Below, piece after piece: positions 12,270 through 24,299 of a stretch of DNA of 64,000 bases (its first letter is position 1; each line of letters opens with the position of its first letter). Source of the DNA: Flaveria trinervia (Eukaryota > Streptophyta > Magnoliopsida > Asterales > Asteraceae); contig CM046452.1 of the NCBI GenBank assembly GCA_025506515.1, positions 45,137,562 to 45,201,561 of the forward strand. Reading direction: 5' to 3'. The notes beneath the pieces were generated by a model. It searched no databases. It was not told where the DNA came from and saw nothing but the letters and a program-made list of their open reading frames with translations. The position numbers and the translations under genes were made by a program.

Positions 12270-13544
12270 CTACGTCATCGTGAATGCTCTGGCACTTTCC
12301 CTCTGTCCTTCTCCTCCAGCCTTCTTCGCTCCCGATCCTTCAGCCCTCAGCTTCTTGCAGTCCCTACTCATGTGGCCCTCCCCGACACAGTTAAAACATC
12401 TCCCCGCTTTGCACTCTCGTGCCATATGACCTGGCTTCCCACAGTTGAAGCACACATTCAACCCCTACCTACACTCACTGGTGTGCTCCTTCCCACTTAC
12501 CACACCTCTTCACCCCCTCACCAAATGTGACCACATGTCGGTCATCCACCCGTGCACCTTTATTGCTTGGAGTGGCCCCGCCACGTCCAACCCGCATCCC
12601 ATTCCAATTCTGGTCACCACCACCTTTCTTGCTGCTTCCAGCCACCACCACAGTTCATTCATCATACAACCTCCCTGCCAAGTCAACCGCCGACCTAAAC
12701 GTGCTCGGCCGGGCAGCGATAATATGCCTACGGACATCCGCCGACAAGCCCTGGATATATCTCTTGATATTTCGTGACGAGGGTGTCACTTGATCCGGCA
12801 CCAGCCATGCCATCTCATTGAACTTGGTGGTGTACTGCTGGTGTGTCATGGTTCCCACTATAGGAATTCCCTTTCCACCTTATCCATTTCCCTATGAGGA
12901 CCGAACACCTCGATCACCAACATACTCCGCCCACTTCATCCTTCCAATTGCCCGACTACCCTCGGCTAGGACAATATTGTCCCACTAGCACAAAGTGTAG
13001 TCCACAAACGAGTAGGCGGCAAACTTCACCTTCTAGTCCTCTCGGCACTCGCTGATATTCAGTACAACTTACCCATATCTCTCACCATCAGTGAGCAACA
13101 ACACTAGTGCCATTACCATCAAAGGTAGGGGGCTTGCATCTTTGAAATGCCCCGTACTTGCTACCTCGTGTCGCCTCTAGCACAGGATCTTCTTCCTCCT
13201 CTTCTTCCTCGTCATCCGAGAAAACCATCTCAGTCTCAGGTCGTCTCCCTTCGCCTGTAGGCCTACTCCTATCCTTCTTATCCCCCTCCCGTACAGTCTT
13301 TATCACTTCGGTCACCATAGACGGTAGGATCGTGTAGATGACCTGATGCACTTCCTCAACTACAGCCTCCTTCAGTGAGGCTTTTAAGTTGGCACTCTCG
13401 TCTTCACCTTTCGGATAAGGGCTCTCGTGGTTCTTCATGAACCACCTGTTTGGCCCTAGGCCTTACTCTTGTAGCTCGTGTTTCAGGACCACGTCCACCA
13501 CGACCTCCACCATGTGAAGCTTTCGATGATCTACCACCGGCCAT
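12270..13544 (-). pseudogene. Element E gag (broken)
   Basis: The chosen start is the ATG at 13544, giving a basic Gly/Arg-rich N-terminus (MAGGRSSK, then GGGRGGRG), usual for chromovirus gag. After a frameshift, 13438-13088 carries a long acidic run (SDDEEEEEEED) followed by FQRCKPPTFDG, the conserved entry to the gag core. The core continues to 12655, with a MAWLVPD segment and an IKRYIQGLS segment. Two adjacent zinc knuckles follow: CFNCGKPGHMAREC and CFNCVGEGHMSRDC (about 12452-12350). The protein would form the particle and bind element RNA. Several frameshifts separate these parts. Confidence 0.85.
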
Positions 13545-13884
13545 CCTCTAACACACTACAAGATTCAAACACCAACACGGTCATTCAAGGGAACAACTCA
13601 GTTCATGTCAAGTATAGTAAGTCCTTAATTACAGTGGCCATGTGTGATTAGCCACTTACTTTATTATTCATACCGCAAGCATTTCCTATCCTGACTACAT
13701 AAGTATCTAAATCTACTAAAGGCACACAGAACAAATCACATAACATGCACACATAATGCCGGTTAACATTAAAAAAATATCTGATGCAACGCAACTACTC
13801 GGACTGACATCCTTTCCTTTGCATCCCATTTTCGGTTTTAAGTTTAGGTTTATTTTCAAAATTTACCCGTTTCAGTTAAACTTT

Positions 13885-13897
13885 GGCTCTGATACCA
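13885..13897 (-). other. Primer binding site of element E
   Basis: The minus strand reads TGGTATCAGAGCC, three bases beyond the LTR end. This is complementary to the 3' end of plant initiator-Met tRNA. Confidence 0.9.
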
Positions 13898-13900
13898 ACT

Positions 13901-15376
13901 TGTAAGGCCCCGTTCTAGGGATGCTTACAGTCGGCGAATCATTGCACATAAAAATTTTCATACATATGGTCAATCACAAGGATTGGACCCCAATATGCAT
14001 CCTTCTGGGATAGCTAACCTGCACACAGTTGATCTAACACCCTTCATTGGGTGTGAACCTCCATACATTTGCTTGCAAGCCTTTCATACTTTCATTAATT
14101 TAATAATGCATGCATTCTCTCATTACTTTCCAATTTTCATTATCTTCCACTTTAAGTTACATAATACTTTCCATTTCATTTATTAACATTCAACTTAAAG
14201 CCACGGGAAAAATAATCATACATAATAAGGTACATAAACTTGAACATATAACATCACATACAAGGCACATCATACATCACCCATCACATAATCTATGACT
14301 CTTAAAGTCAACTTACTCAGCCCCCGGGAACCTCCTAAGTCAAAGCCTACATTACACTTTTTCCCCAAAAATCAAAAAATAAACTAAGTCTTTAGGCGCA
14401 TGGGCACTATGCAGGCGCATGGCCTTTCAGACGCATGAGGAACACTTAGGCGCATGGGAAACCTTTAGGTGCACTAGCACTATTGGGGCACATGAGCAAC
14501 ACTTGGTCTATTCTGGGCAATTCTAGGCGCATGAGCACAATGCAGGCGCATGAGTGCCTGGGTGCATGAGCTATCTGGGCGCATGAACACTTAGTCAATT
14601 TGAGCCTAATTGTAGGCGCATGAGCTACTGTTTGTGCGCATGAGGTTTTAGGCGCCTGGGACCTTAGGCAGTTATTTACAGTTGGGCGTATGAGCTACTA
14701 TTTGGGCGCATGAGCAGCCTTAGTCACACTTAACATCATAATTCAGTCCCCAAACATCACCTATCATGTTCTAAGCTTAAATCATATAAGCCTTAGAAAC
14801 ACAACCTTAACAACATCAAACACATACATAGCCCAAAATCAAACCGCCCCCGAAATTACACACATAAACATATACGGGTATAAAACCCAACTTTTGTTAA
14901 AAGTTCATACATGCATTTTCAGCCCCAAAGCAGTTTAAAACAAGTAAAAAGGGGGTCCTAGAACTCACCTTTGCAGCCTCTGGTTATGACTTCTTCAAAA
15001 CTCGTTTGCAACTGAGTTCAACCTCCTAGAAACCCACTAAAACATACGTATACACACACAAACATACATAAGCATACAACCGAGGATAAAACCAGTTAAG
15101 AACATCATACACTCAAGAATTCTTACCTTGAATTCAAACTTCTTCCTTCTACTTCTTCAAAACCCGAGAGCTTTCTTCTCTACTTCATTCTCTCTCTAAA
15201 ATTGGCAGAAAAGGTGAAAAAAGGTATGGCATGGGCGGCCATGCTACTTTTGTACAAAATTATAATAAATTTGTACTTTACACACTTTCAACCCCTTATC
15301 TTGGGTAATATAGCTTTTTTCTTTTCCTTCATTTTATTCATTCGTTTGAGTCTTCTAAAAATATTTGGGTGTTACA
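13901..15376 (-). repeat. 5' LTR of element E (1.48 kb)
   Basis: It starts (sense) TGTAACACCC at 15376 and ends GGGGCCTTACA at 13901 next to the primer site. It is about 380 bp shorter than the partner LTR because the segment near its 3' end is different. The GGCGCATGAG array is at about 14395-14715. Confidence 0.85.
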
Positions 15377-16425
15377 AGATGTGGTTTCTTGGCACCTTGG
15401 TTTCCCTTGCATGAGGATGTCTCCTTCAGAGTCATCAAAAGGCATTTGTGGTAGATTCAGTATAAGAGATGGTACCACTGGCCTGAGGATCCAATGAATT
15501 TCCTTCAGTAGTGGCAACTGAATCAACATAAGTTCCCTCCATATCCGTGGGACTCACCTCTTTTGGTTTTAACTGATGTGTGGGTTCATCACCTGTGGGG
15601 TTCATCACCTGTGAGGTTCATTACCTGTGGGGTTCATCACCTGTGGGGTCATCACCTATGGGGTGGACATGGATGTCACCACGAGCCATTGGCTCAATCA
15701 CATATCGAAGAAGCATAGTGTGTCTTCTAGTGAAATTGGTGGAAACTCTCTTCAAGATTTTGAAGATGGATGGCCTCATTTGAGGGACATACAGAGTAGT
15801 TGCACAAACAAGCTTACTCTGGTCTAACTTACGGTTGATTATGACCTGAATGGATCTAGGATACATAAGAATGTGTCCTTTTGAGGGTTTGCCATGAGGT
15901 TAGTCAGCACAAACCTTGAGTAGTTGAAGAGAAGGCTCCTTACCAATCCATGAACTAGACAACCTAGTTCATATGGGATTTGATCCCATCCCCCAGACTT
16001 GTTAGACAGACAATATTGAACAACACGAAGTAGGAATTTCAAGTTGTATGAGAAATTGAACTTATACACTGTAGACCTACTCATATCTCCACCATATCCT
16101 ATTTAGAGATATGTATCATCAAGGTCCGATTTAGGGAACTCATTGGAGCTCCTTCATCATAGAGCTCCAGATGCTCCCGGATGACTTGTTTAGTAATGAT
16201 CAACTCCTCTCCAGAAATGCTCGTCCAAATAACCCTAACTCCGTTTAGGAGTACTATCTGACCGTTACCCCAAAATTATTCCATGTGATTCAAGTAAACG
16301 GTAGGGTTCACAGTCAAAGTGGTAAAGTTGGTAGATTGGTTAAGAAAGGAGATGATGTCTGAGAAGTCAGCATCCTTGGTAGAGTCAAGGAATGTTATTT
16401 GGTTGTGTTGAGGATTGAGTGCCAT
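15377..16425 (-). pseudogene. Element A ORF3, N-terminal part
   Basis: The start is the ATG at 16425, giving MALNPQHNQITFLDS, close to C's MAFNPQHNQVTLLDS. Downstream on the minus strand come VNPTVYLNH, a YKFNFSYNLKFLL helix, SNKSGGWDQIPYELG (16084-15839) and MYPRSIQVI (15866), where C has MYPRFLQHI. Frameshifts separate them. The sequence is cut at 15377 by gypsy E and resumes at 7021. Confidence 0.8.
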
Positions 16426-17044
16426 TGTAAGAAAGAAGATGATGAAACAAGTTTGAGAAAAGTGAATTTGAGGTGAAGGAAACTTTGGGTAGTAAACGTG
16501 GTAAAAAGATTAAAATGAAGAGTTAGGATTATTTTAAAGGGTGGAATGGTGGTTTTTGGGGTTTTGGATAAGGTGAAAAGATGGTTTGGGGGTAAGATGT
16601 GATAGTGGCGGTAAGGTTAAAAACCATTTAAAAGATTCTGACATCATTAATAAAATCTATACTTTTTACTGTGTGGAGCCCAAGGATTTCCGTTACACAG
16701 TAAGATTTTCTTCTAAGTATATAGGATTTCTGAGGGTAATCTTCTTCCAAAGGTATTTATCTTCGAAGCCAATTCTACTTCTGAAGGTAAATTTCTTACT
16801 TCAGAGAGTAAAATATGCTTTCCGAATGGGGAGTTTTATATGATTCAGAAGTAGACATGATACACAATCAATCGTTTCTTTCAAGACTAAAAACTCTTCC
16901 GAGAAGAATATTTCCCTTGGAGAAATTTAGCTTCGGAAGATATAAAAAGAATCTTCCGAACGTTAATTTCTCTTTGAAAATAGGGCTTAGATTATTATGA
17001 CAAAAGACATTACACATTTCAAAAAGTTTTTCAAGTGAGATAGA
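16426..17044 (-). promoter_or_regulatory. Element A pol-ORF3 spacer with motif array and TATA-like box
   Basis: It lies between the pol stop (17045-17047) and the ORF3 ATG. On either strand, decayed CTTCCGAAG/CTTCGGAAG units occur at about 16690-16975, the same motif as in the LTR. CCTTTAAAAT (minus, 16531-16540) follows about 105 bp before the ATG. The promoter role is inferred. Confidence 0.5.
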
Positions 17045-18533
17045 CTAATCAATGTTTATCATCCCCATAGCTGTAATGAGATATTTAAATCTTTGTTCAT
17101 CAAAAGCTTTAATGAATAATTCAACATATTGTTAATTTGAATCAACTTGATTAGTTTGATCGGGTTCTTCTCATGAATATCTCTAATAAAATGATACTTG
17201 ATATCAATGTGATTTGTCATTGAGTGATTCATGGGATTTTTAGTAATGGAGATCTGTTGTTGTCAATGTGGATAGGAGTGCTCATAAAGTTGAATCTATA
17301 GTCTAGCATCTGGTTTTGAATCCACAACAGCTGAGCATATCAACTTGCAGCAACAATGTATTCAGCTTCAGTAGTAGATGTAGAGACACATGATTGCTTT
17401 TTGCATTGGCATGAGATGATCCTTCCACCAAGATATTGATATCCTCCTGATGTCGATTTCTTGTTGATGTTGCAACCACCATAGTCATTGTCTGAGTAGC
17501 CATAGAGATTCAAATTGCTATTCCTAGGATACAAAGACCTAATTTAGGTGCTCCTTGAGGTATCTAAGGATTCTCTTGACAGCAACTTGGTGAGACACCT
17601 TTGGAGCAGCCTGAGATCTTGCACAAATTCATGTTGCAAACATGATATCAGGTCTACTTGTTGTGAGATACATTAGAGATCCAATGATTGCCCTATACTA
17701 ATGTTGATCAGTATCATCCCCCTTAGAGTCAGGACAAAGGTCATGGTTTCTGGGTATGGTGTCTTGGCTGGTTTACAATTCTTCATATCAAATCTCTCTA
17801 AGATATTAAAGACATACTTAGATTGATTGATAAAGAACCCTTCCTTCATATTTTTCACCTGAATTTCAAGGAAAAAGTCCATTTTCCCCATGGAACTCAT
17901 CTCAAATATTTTCTTCATAATGCTCTCAAAGTCTTTACATATTTGGTCATTTAATGAACCAAATATGATATCATCAACATAGACCTGAATGAGCAATATG
18001 TCTTTACAAACTTCTTTATGAAAGGAGTCTTATCAATGGTACCTCTAGTGTAACCATTCTTCAGGAGAAATTGAGACAAAGTCTCATACCACAACCTAGG
18101 TGCCTGGTGCAGCCCATAAAGAGCTTTATCCAACTTGCACACATCGTTGGGGTGCTATGGGTCTTCAAATCCTGGAGGTTGGCACACATTGACCTCCCTA
18201 TCTATATTTTCATATTGAAAGGCACACTTGACATCAAGCTGATAGACATTAAAAATTCTTGGATGTAGATAAGAATGAAGATTCTAGCTGCCTCAAGTCT
18301 TGCAACAGGTGCGAAGACATTAGTATAATCAATTCCTTCCTCTTGGGTATATCCTTGAATAACCAGTCTAGCTTTGTTCTTGATGATCAAGCCTTTATCA
18401 TCTCTCTTGTTCCTGAAAATCCATTTGGTTCTTATAAGTACTTGCCTAGATGGTAGCAGGAAGGGTTCCAAACCTTTGTCTCTTGAATTGAAGTAACTCA
18501 TCTTGCATTGACTCAACCCAGCTACTATCCTTT
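17045..18533 (-). pseudogene. Element A reverse transcriptase and RNase H (broken)
   Basis: On the minus strand from the B insertion: TKWIFRNKRDDKG, NKARLVIQGYTQEEG, FAPVARLEAARIF, then LDKALYGLHQAPRLWYE, the catalytic YVDDIIFGS with Tyr intact (about 17970-17981), FEMSSMGKMDFFL, and RNase H motifs YSDNDYGGC and STTEAEYIVAAS, ending at a stop at 17045-17047. The motif set is Sirevirus-type copia. The upstream RT and integrase continue at 32044. Frameshifts near 18200, 17990 and 17540 break the frame. Confidence 0.87.
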
Positions 18534-19260
18534 TGTTGATACATGTATGTCCCTAGATCATGATATGAATGTAATAGATCTTGTTTATCTGATTTTGGTG
18601 TAATTTCATATGACTAATGAAATGATATTGGGTGTTTGTGATTTGTAATGATTAATATTTCATTAATAAGTGATATTAAATTAATTAATTAGGTTAGTGA
18701 TTGGTTGAATGTTTACATATATGTTTACTAATTATACATTCAAACTTAAAATAATGAAGTTATCATGCGAATGGCCCATGCGAATGGACCATAAGCATGA
18801 ACACCTTCATACGAATGACTCAGTCGCACGACTGAACCAGGAGACTGGATCAGTCGTATGATTGTAACATAAGATTGTCTCAGTCGCACGACTGAACACT
18901 CAGTCGTGCGAATGAATCAACCGCATGGCTCAATCGCACGACTGAACCATACTAATGGTTCAGTCGCACGATTGAATAATACCAACCTATAAATACAACT
19001 CAATTCGTGAAAAATAAGGACTCTCGATCAATTACGATTCCAGACGTACCCTAGCCGTCCAGAAACCTCCCAATTCGTTCTCCAAGTTCATAGAACACAT
19101 TAGATCGATTTCCAATCGATTTCTAACATTAGTTTCAATTCTTTATTGATTCTTCGTGTGTTCTCACTGATTGGATCGCCAATCGAATAGGATTCCGCAC
19201 TATTTGATCTGGTATACACGCTAATCTCTAGGTATTTCGTTCAAATACCAGGTCCTAACA
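18534..19260 (+). repeat. 5' LTR of element B
   Basis: TG...CA termini. The U3 array of CGCACGACTGA-like units occupies about 18775-18985. It is followed by CCTATAAATAC (about 18991-19001), a good TATA box, and a leader starting near GGACTCTCGATC. The end at 19260 is two bases before the primer site. Confidence 0.93.
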
Positions 19261-19262
19261 AG

Positions 19263-19274
19263 TGGTATCAGAGC
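19263..19274 (+). other. Primer binding site of element B
   Basis: TGGTATCAGAGC two bases after the LTR, complementary to initiator-Met tRNA. Confidence 0.92.
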
Positions 19275-19762
19275 AGTGGCTCTTGATTACGTGTGATTCA
19301 ATCAAGATTGATAAAAAGTTTGTGTTTTTGCACTAAAAATGCAATCTTTTGTGTCAAAAGTGATCTTGGACGTTCCCTGCTCATCAAAGTTTGGTTTCTA
19401 CGGACTTAGGCAATTAAACCTTGCGAAAGTTCAAATTTTTATAGCTAAAACACGTTTAACCTAGAAATTTTCGCATAACAGCAGCTTCAGTCGCACGAGT
19501 GAGCTATTCGCACGACTGGACCTCATTCGCATTGCTGAGACGCATGATTGGACATAGTCGTATCTCCATTCGTACGATTGAACTGTTCGGTCGTACTGTT
19601 CATACGCATGAGATTCATTCGCACGACTGAGCTAATCACTTAGTTCAACCGCACGATTGAACCAGTCGTAGAGTTCATACGCACGACTAGTCCATTCGCA
19701 CCCTTCAGTCGCCCCAGTGACAATTGTTTATTAGACTTAAGGTTATTCACAATGAAGATCAA
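19275..19762 (+). repeat. Element B leader with motif array
   Basis: This untranslated leader between the primer site and gag contains, at about 19490-19720, more than ten variants of CGCACGACTGA, CGCATGATTGG and CGTACGATTGAA at uneven spacing. It is the same vocabulary as in the LTR and spacer. There is no gene here. Confidence 0.75.
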
Positions 19763-22572
19763 ATGTCAGCCTTTACTGCTGGGAAGGACTCTAGGATCCA
19801 GAACCTGCTGTTACTTAAGAGTGAGGTGGGTAATCATAATAAACCACCAAAGCTTTTAACGTTAGATGAGTTTCCCCACTGGAAACAAGGTTTTGAGATC
19901 TACCTCAATGGAGTGGATCCGAATCTGTGGGAAGCCATCGAGATTGGATATAGTACGCCGGTGAGAGCCGATGGAGTAAAGTTAACCTTAGGAGGGATGA
20001 CAGACGTGCAGAAAGTCAAATATAATGCAGAGAAGAGGGTCTATGCATTGATTACACAGTCTATCCCTAAAGACATATTCCACCAGTACTCAGAGAATAA
20101 GCAGTCCAAGAAACTATGGGATGAGCTAGAAAAGAGGTTCGACGGGAATGCCTCGTTGAAGGCAATCAAGGCTAAGGAGTTAAAGAAGGATTTCGACAAC
20201 TTCTCATCGATGGGAAACGAGAGTTTGGACGATGTTATAGATAGATTCTACCATCTGATGAGTGAACTGCATACACATGGAGTGGCTACTACCATGGAAG
20301 AGAAAGTTACTAATTTTGCAGACAGATTGCCTGAAAAATGGGTTTCATTCGTGTCTAATCTTAGACAGAATGGAATGCTGTCAAAACTGGATATTAATGA
20401 CTTCATTCTTAAGTTGCAAGAAGATCACTTAGAATGAAGTACAGAGCTCAGAAGTCTACGTACAATCAAAATCCAGCTTTATACAATGCCACGCCTCAAG
20501 CTAAGACATCTGGAGCACCTCTCCAGACTGCATTTTGTCTAGCTCATCGGGTCCTACACATGCACCTCCTTCAGGTTCAGAAACGTCAGGGTCTTCTTGT
20601 ACCCAATACATTGGATCTGAAGCGAATGCTACTAGACTGAAGACCGAGAACCTCGGTAATGTGACTGTGGAAGTAGCTCGAGAGCACATGGATCTTTTGG
20701 CAGCATTGGTTCATTCTTATGATGAACTGGTTGCTGGAAAGATTGGAAACTGCCATTTGGCAGACGAGGACTACGAGCAGGTGGACGAAATGGAGCTTGA
20801 GAGAATGGATATAATGTGGGCTTTAGCCATGCTGTCCGGAGGGCAAAGAAGTTTGTAAAACAAACCGGACAGAACTTAGTAGCGACTAAGGACACCACAT
20901 TGGCTTTGACAAGAGCAAAGTGACCTGCTTCAACTGTGGAGAGAAGGGGCACTTCAAAAGAGAATGTGTGAAGCCTAAGAAGACGGGTAACAGGAACCCA
21001 TTCTCGTCCTTCACTCGTCAAGACAAGCAAGCTACCAGTTCTACTTCATCAAACAAGGATCCAAAAGCCTTGACTGCTCATGATGATGAAGGACAGGATT
21101 GGAGCTTTAGGTTTGTCTCACCAGGGGAATCAAACATTGCAAGTGTAGAAGATATTGACAGTGATTCCGCTAGTGAAGGAGATCTAGCAGTTGAGATAGC
21201 GATGTCACATAGTGAAGAAGCAACTGCAACCGAGGTCAGTTACCAGCCTAAGAGGATACTACCACGTCAGAGACAGAAAAGACAGAATCACCAGAACCAG
21301 AGACATCTGATGCTGCGTTGATGGCTAACTCTTCTGAATCAACTCAGGTAAGTACTACTGACCAAATGTTTAATAATCATGCTTGTTCTGATTGTGATAC
21401 TTTTAGGAATAGCATAGATGAAAATTTTACTAGGTTATAGATCATAATGATAACTTAGTAAAAGATTTGCAACTGTGCACTGAGGCTAATAGGGCTAAAA
21501 CAAAATGAGCATAGTTTAAAGAAAAGATAGACCTTTTGACTAAACAGCTTAGGGAAACCGAAGTAGTTGCATTAACCAAGCTAATGACATTAGGTACTAT
21601 CTAAACTCCTTAGAAGACACTAAGAAGCAAAAGGCAGTTCTAGAAGTAGAAGTAAATTCATTAAAACAGAAACTGCATAGTTGGACTAGTTCTTCACACA
21701 TAGTCCAACACTTAGTGAGAGACAGGAACAACGGGGAGGGATTGGGTTACAAAGTGGTTCCACCACCATCTGAGACTTTAATGAACACTAAGACTAGACC
21801 AGTAAATAGTAATCCCATCAAGGATCACGTAGTGTCTACTCCTCTTGTTAGTGATCCAGATTCCTTATGTTCATCTATTGACTTTGGAAACAAACAAAAG
21901 GAGGCCACTTCAAAGGCAAAGGGTAAATTGCCTTGTGTTAATCTGGAAAAGGAATTTGAAAAGGTTAACTTAAAGTCAGGGTCAAACAGAGTCAAATCAG
22001 AACCTAAAAGGGCTTTTAAGGATAATCTTTCACATACTTCAAGTCAAAGACCTATTAACCAAAAAGGAAAGGATGACAAACAGGTTAAATCAGTTAATTT
22101 TGTTAAATCAGTGAAAACATCAAAAGAACCAGAGTCAAAACCTAAAGTGAGTGATGTTACTAGAGTGTCACACACCTCTCCACAAAGAAAGTTTAATCAT
22201 AAAGTTGATAGCAGGGCGTGCTACAACTGTGGAGAATGTGGACACATTGCTTCCTATTGTTCTTATTATCAGACACCTAGGAAGAAGATTGAACTTCAGG
22301 ACTCAAAACCTAGGTCTTCTAAAAGGAGCTCTTTAACTCCACCTAGAAGAACTAGTGAACAGAAGGTTCAACCCGTTAGCCAGTCGACTGTTTATCACAA
22401 ACAGGCATTGCACAAATCTGGCTTATGGAAAGAGAAGTCAATCTCTATGTCTGATAATGATGACAAGAAGGAACCTGAGCTACGCTCACCTTCTAAGGGT
22501 CAATGGGTTGAATTTCTGATGTGTGATGCCTCTGGGAAACCCAAGCCAGTAAAGGTTGGGGTCCTAACCTAA
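19763..22572 (+). pseudogene. Element B gag, long form with two separated zinc knuckles (broken)
   Basis: The likely start is the ATG at 19763 (MSAFTAGKDSRI); the frame is open further upstream, but that part lies in the motif-rich leader. To 20437 it is a UBN2-type copia gag core: FPHWKQGFEIYLNG, LWEAIEIG, KKLWDELEKRFDG and LPEKWVSFVSNLR. After a frameshift come an acidic linker (20535-20858) and the first knuckle CFNCGEKGHFKREC (20926-20967). A Lys-rich frame (21715-22572) carries a second knuckle CYNCGECGHIASYC about 1.25 kb further on. Two knuckles so far apart point to an extended gag C-terminus, also seen in C. At least four shifts or stops break it. Confidence 0.85.
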
Positions 22573-22586
22573 ACTAATCATTTACC

Positions 22587-24048
22587 TTGTATGTGCAGGT
22601 TGTTCAATACAGTGCTGAAACTAACACGTGGATAGTAGACAGCGGAGCATCCAGGCACATGACAGGAAACAGAGCTCTTTTATCAAACGTCAAGCAAATA
22701 AAAGGAGGGCATGTTTCATTTGCTGGAAACAAGGGAGGCTATATCACAGCTCAGGGAGAAGTTGGAAATCAGAAAGTTAAGTTTGATAGGGTGAACTACG
22801 TCCAGCAACTTCAAAACAACTTACTCTCTGTTTCCCAAATATGTGATAAGGAATTTAAAGTCATCTTCGACAACAAGAAGTGTTACGTACTGAAGAAAGA
22901 CTACGTGATCCTAGAGGACCAAGTTTTGATGACTGCTTCAAGATATAAAGATCTTTATGTCTTGGATCTGTCAACAGCTTCTACAATGGATCATGAGGTT
23001 CAGTGTTTTCTATCTAAAGCTACTGAAAAGGATTCCATCTCCTGGCATAGGAGAATAGGACACATTAGTCAAAGGAAGATGAATCACTTGATTCAGAAGG
23101 ATCTGGTGAGAGGAGTTAATGTTAAGAACTTTCAGCTTCCTGATTTTTGTGTAGCTTGCAAGAAAGGCAAGCAGACAAAGAAGTCTCATATGGAAAAGAA
23201 AGTTAATTCAATAGAACTTCCTCTTGAACTTCTTCACATGGATCTGTTTGGTCCAATCAGTACAAAGAGCATTGCAGGCGACTTGTACTGTTTTGTGGTC
23301 ACCGATGACTACTCAAGGTTCACTTGGGTAATGTTTCTGAAATCCAAATCAGAAACATTTGAATCATTCAAGGAGTGGGTAACCACACTGGAATCTCTCT
23401 ACAAGCTAAAAGTTAGACAAGTACGCTCAGACAACGGAATGAAATCAAGAACCAGTGGATGGAGGCATATGCAAGGAAAAGGGAATTGTGCATCAATTCA
23501 CTTCTGCCTCTGAGAGAAAGAACAGAAGCTTGATAGAGACAGCACGGACTATGCTGGCAGACTCGAAACTGCCTATCCAATTCTGGAATGAGGCAGTGGC
23601 GAATGCTTGTCATACACTGAATCGAGTCCTGACAGTCAAGCGCCACGGTAAAACATGTTACGAGCTACTACAAAGACGCAAACCGAACTTGGTGTATCTC
23701 GAACCATTTGGGGCACCGTGCACACTTCTGAAGAAGACACAAGAGGGTAAATTCAGTGAGAAGGCAGATGAAGGCATCTTTCTAGGATACAACATACCGA
23801 ACAAGCGAGTTTACAACAACTCAACGGGTCTAGTAGAAGTGTGGTGTAATGTTGACGTTCAGCGATTCACCACACCACCTACTGGCAAAGGACCCGCCTA
23901 CTTCTTTGACTATGATGGATTCTTCAAGTCCTTCAATATCTCTCTCTCTCCCTCGGATGACGAATTAGCTACACGAATGATGTATGATAGCTTGAATCCA
24001 CCAACATCTAACTCACAGGGAGAATCATCTACTCAGTCAGGGGAGTAG
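22587..24048 (+). pseudogene. Element B protease and integrase (broken)
   Basis: The protease motif is WIVDSGASRHMTGN (about 22629), catalytic DSGA intact. The GAG-pre-integrase zinc region has WHRRIGHIS and FCVACKKGK, the HHCC pattern of copia integrase. The integrase core has LLHMDLFGPIS (first Asp), VRSDNG (second Asp, about 23425) and, after a one-base shift near 23440, SERKNRSLIETARTML with the third acidic residue. The post-integrase EPFGAPCT and DEGIFLGY motifs follow. The reading frame changes at about 23440 and stops at 24048, before a Ser/Thr-rich linker. A run ending TTGTATGTGCAG just before 22600 resembles a 3' splice site, but I see no compelling partner. Confidence 0.88.
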
Positions 24049-24299
24049 TCGACGATAGTGACTCCTCCTCTGAAGATGAAGCTGAAGAAGATAACCAGAA
24101 TAATCAGGAGGAACAGGTTCCAGTTCCTGAAAGTCCACAAGCATCAACCAGTGATGCACCTTCGACTTCAGAGCCTCAAACTCCAACTACCTTAGATGCA
24201 GAACCGAATGTTCATCATCTTGGCTCTGAGGTAGCTGTTCCTACTACTTCAGGATCACGACTAAATGTCAATCATCCAATAGACAATGTCATTGGAGAT

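Larger units (their letters stand above)
7022..15376 (-). mobile_element. Element E: Ty3/gypsy, Tekay-like chromovirus, 8.36 kb
   Basis: It is bounded by TGTAAGGCCCC and GGGTGTTACA termini and flanked by a perfect TSD AGATG (7017-7021 and 15377-15381). Sense is the minus strand: 5' LTR at right, initiator-Met primer site, gag, protease, reverse transcriptase, RNase H, integrase with a chromodomain-like tail, polypurine tract, 3' LTR at left. The order RT-RNase H-integrase is that of Ty3/gypsy, and the tail motif supports a chromovirus. All genes are broken, and catalytic residues are mutated in protease and integrase, so this copy cannot transpose on its own. It inserted into ORF3 of element A. 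Confidence 0.92.

Noticed and set aside
22560..22610. Intron between gag and protease in B
   Set aside because: A 3' splice-like TTGTATGTGCAG exists but there is no convincing donor, and a frameshift explains the break equally well.
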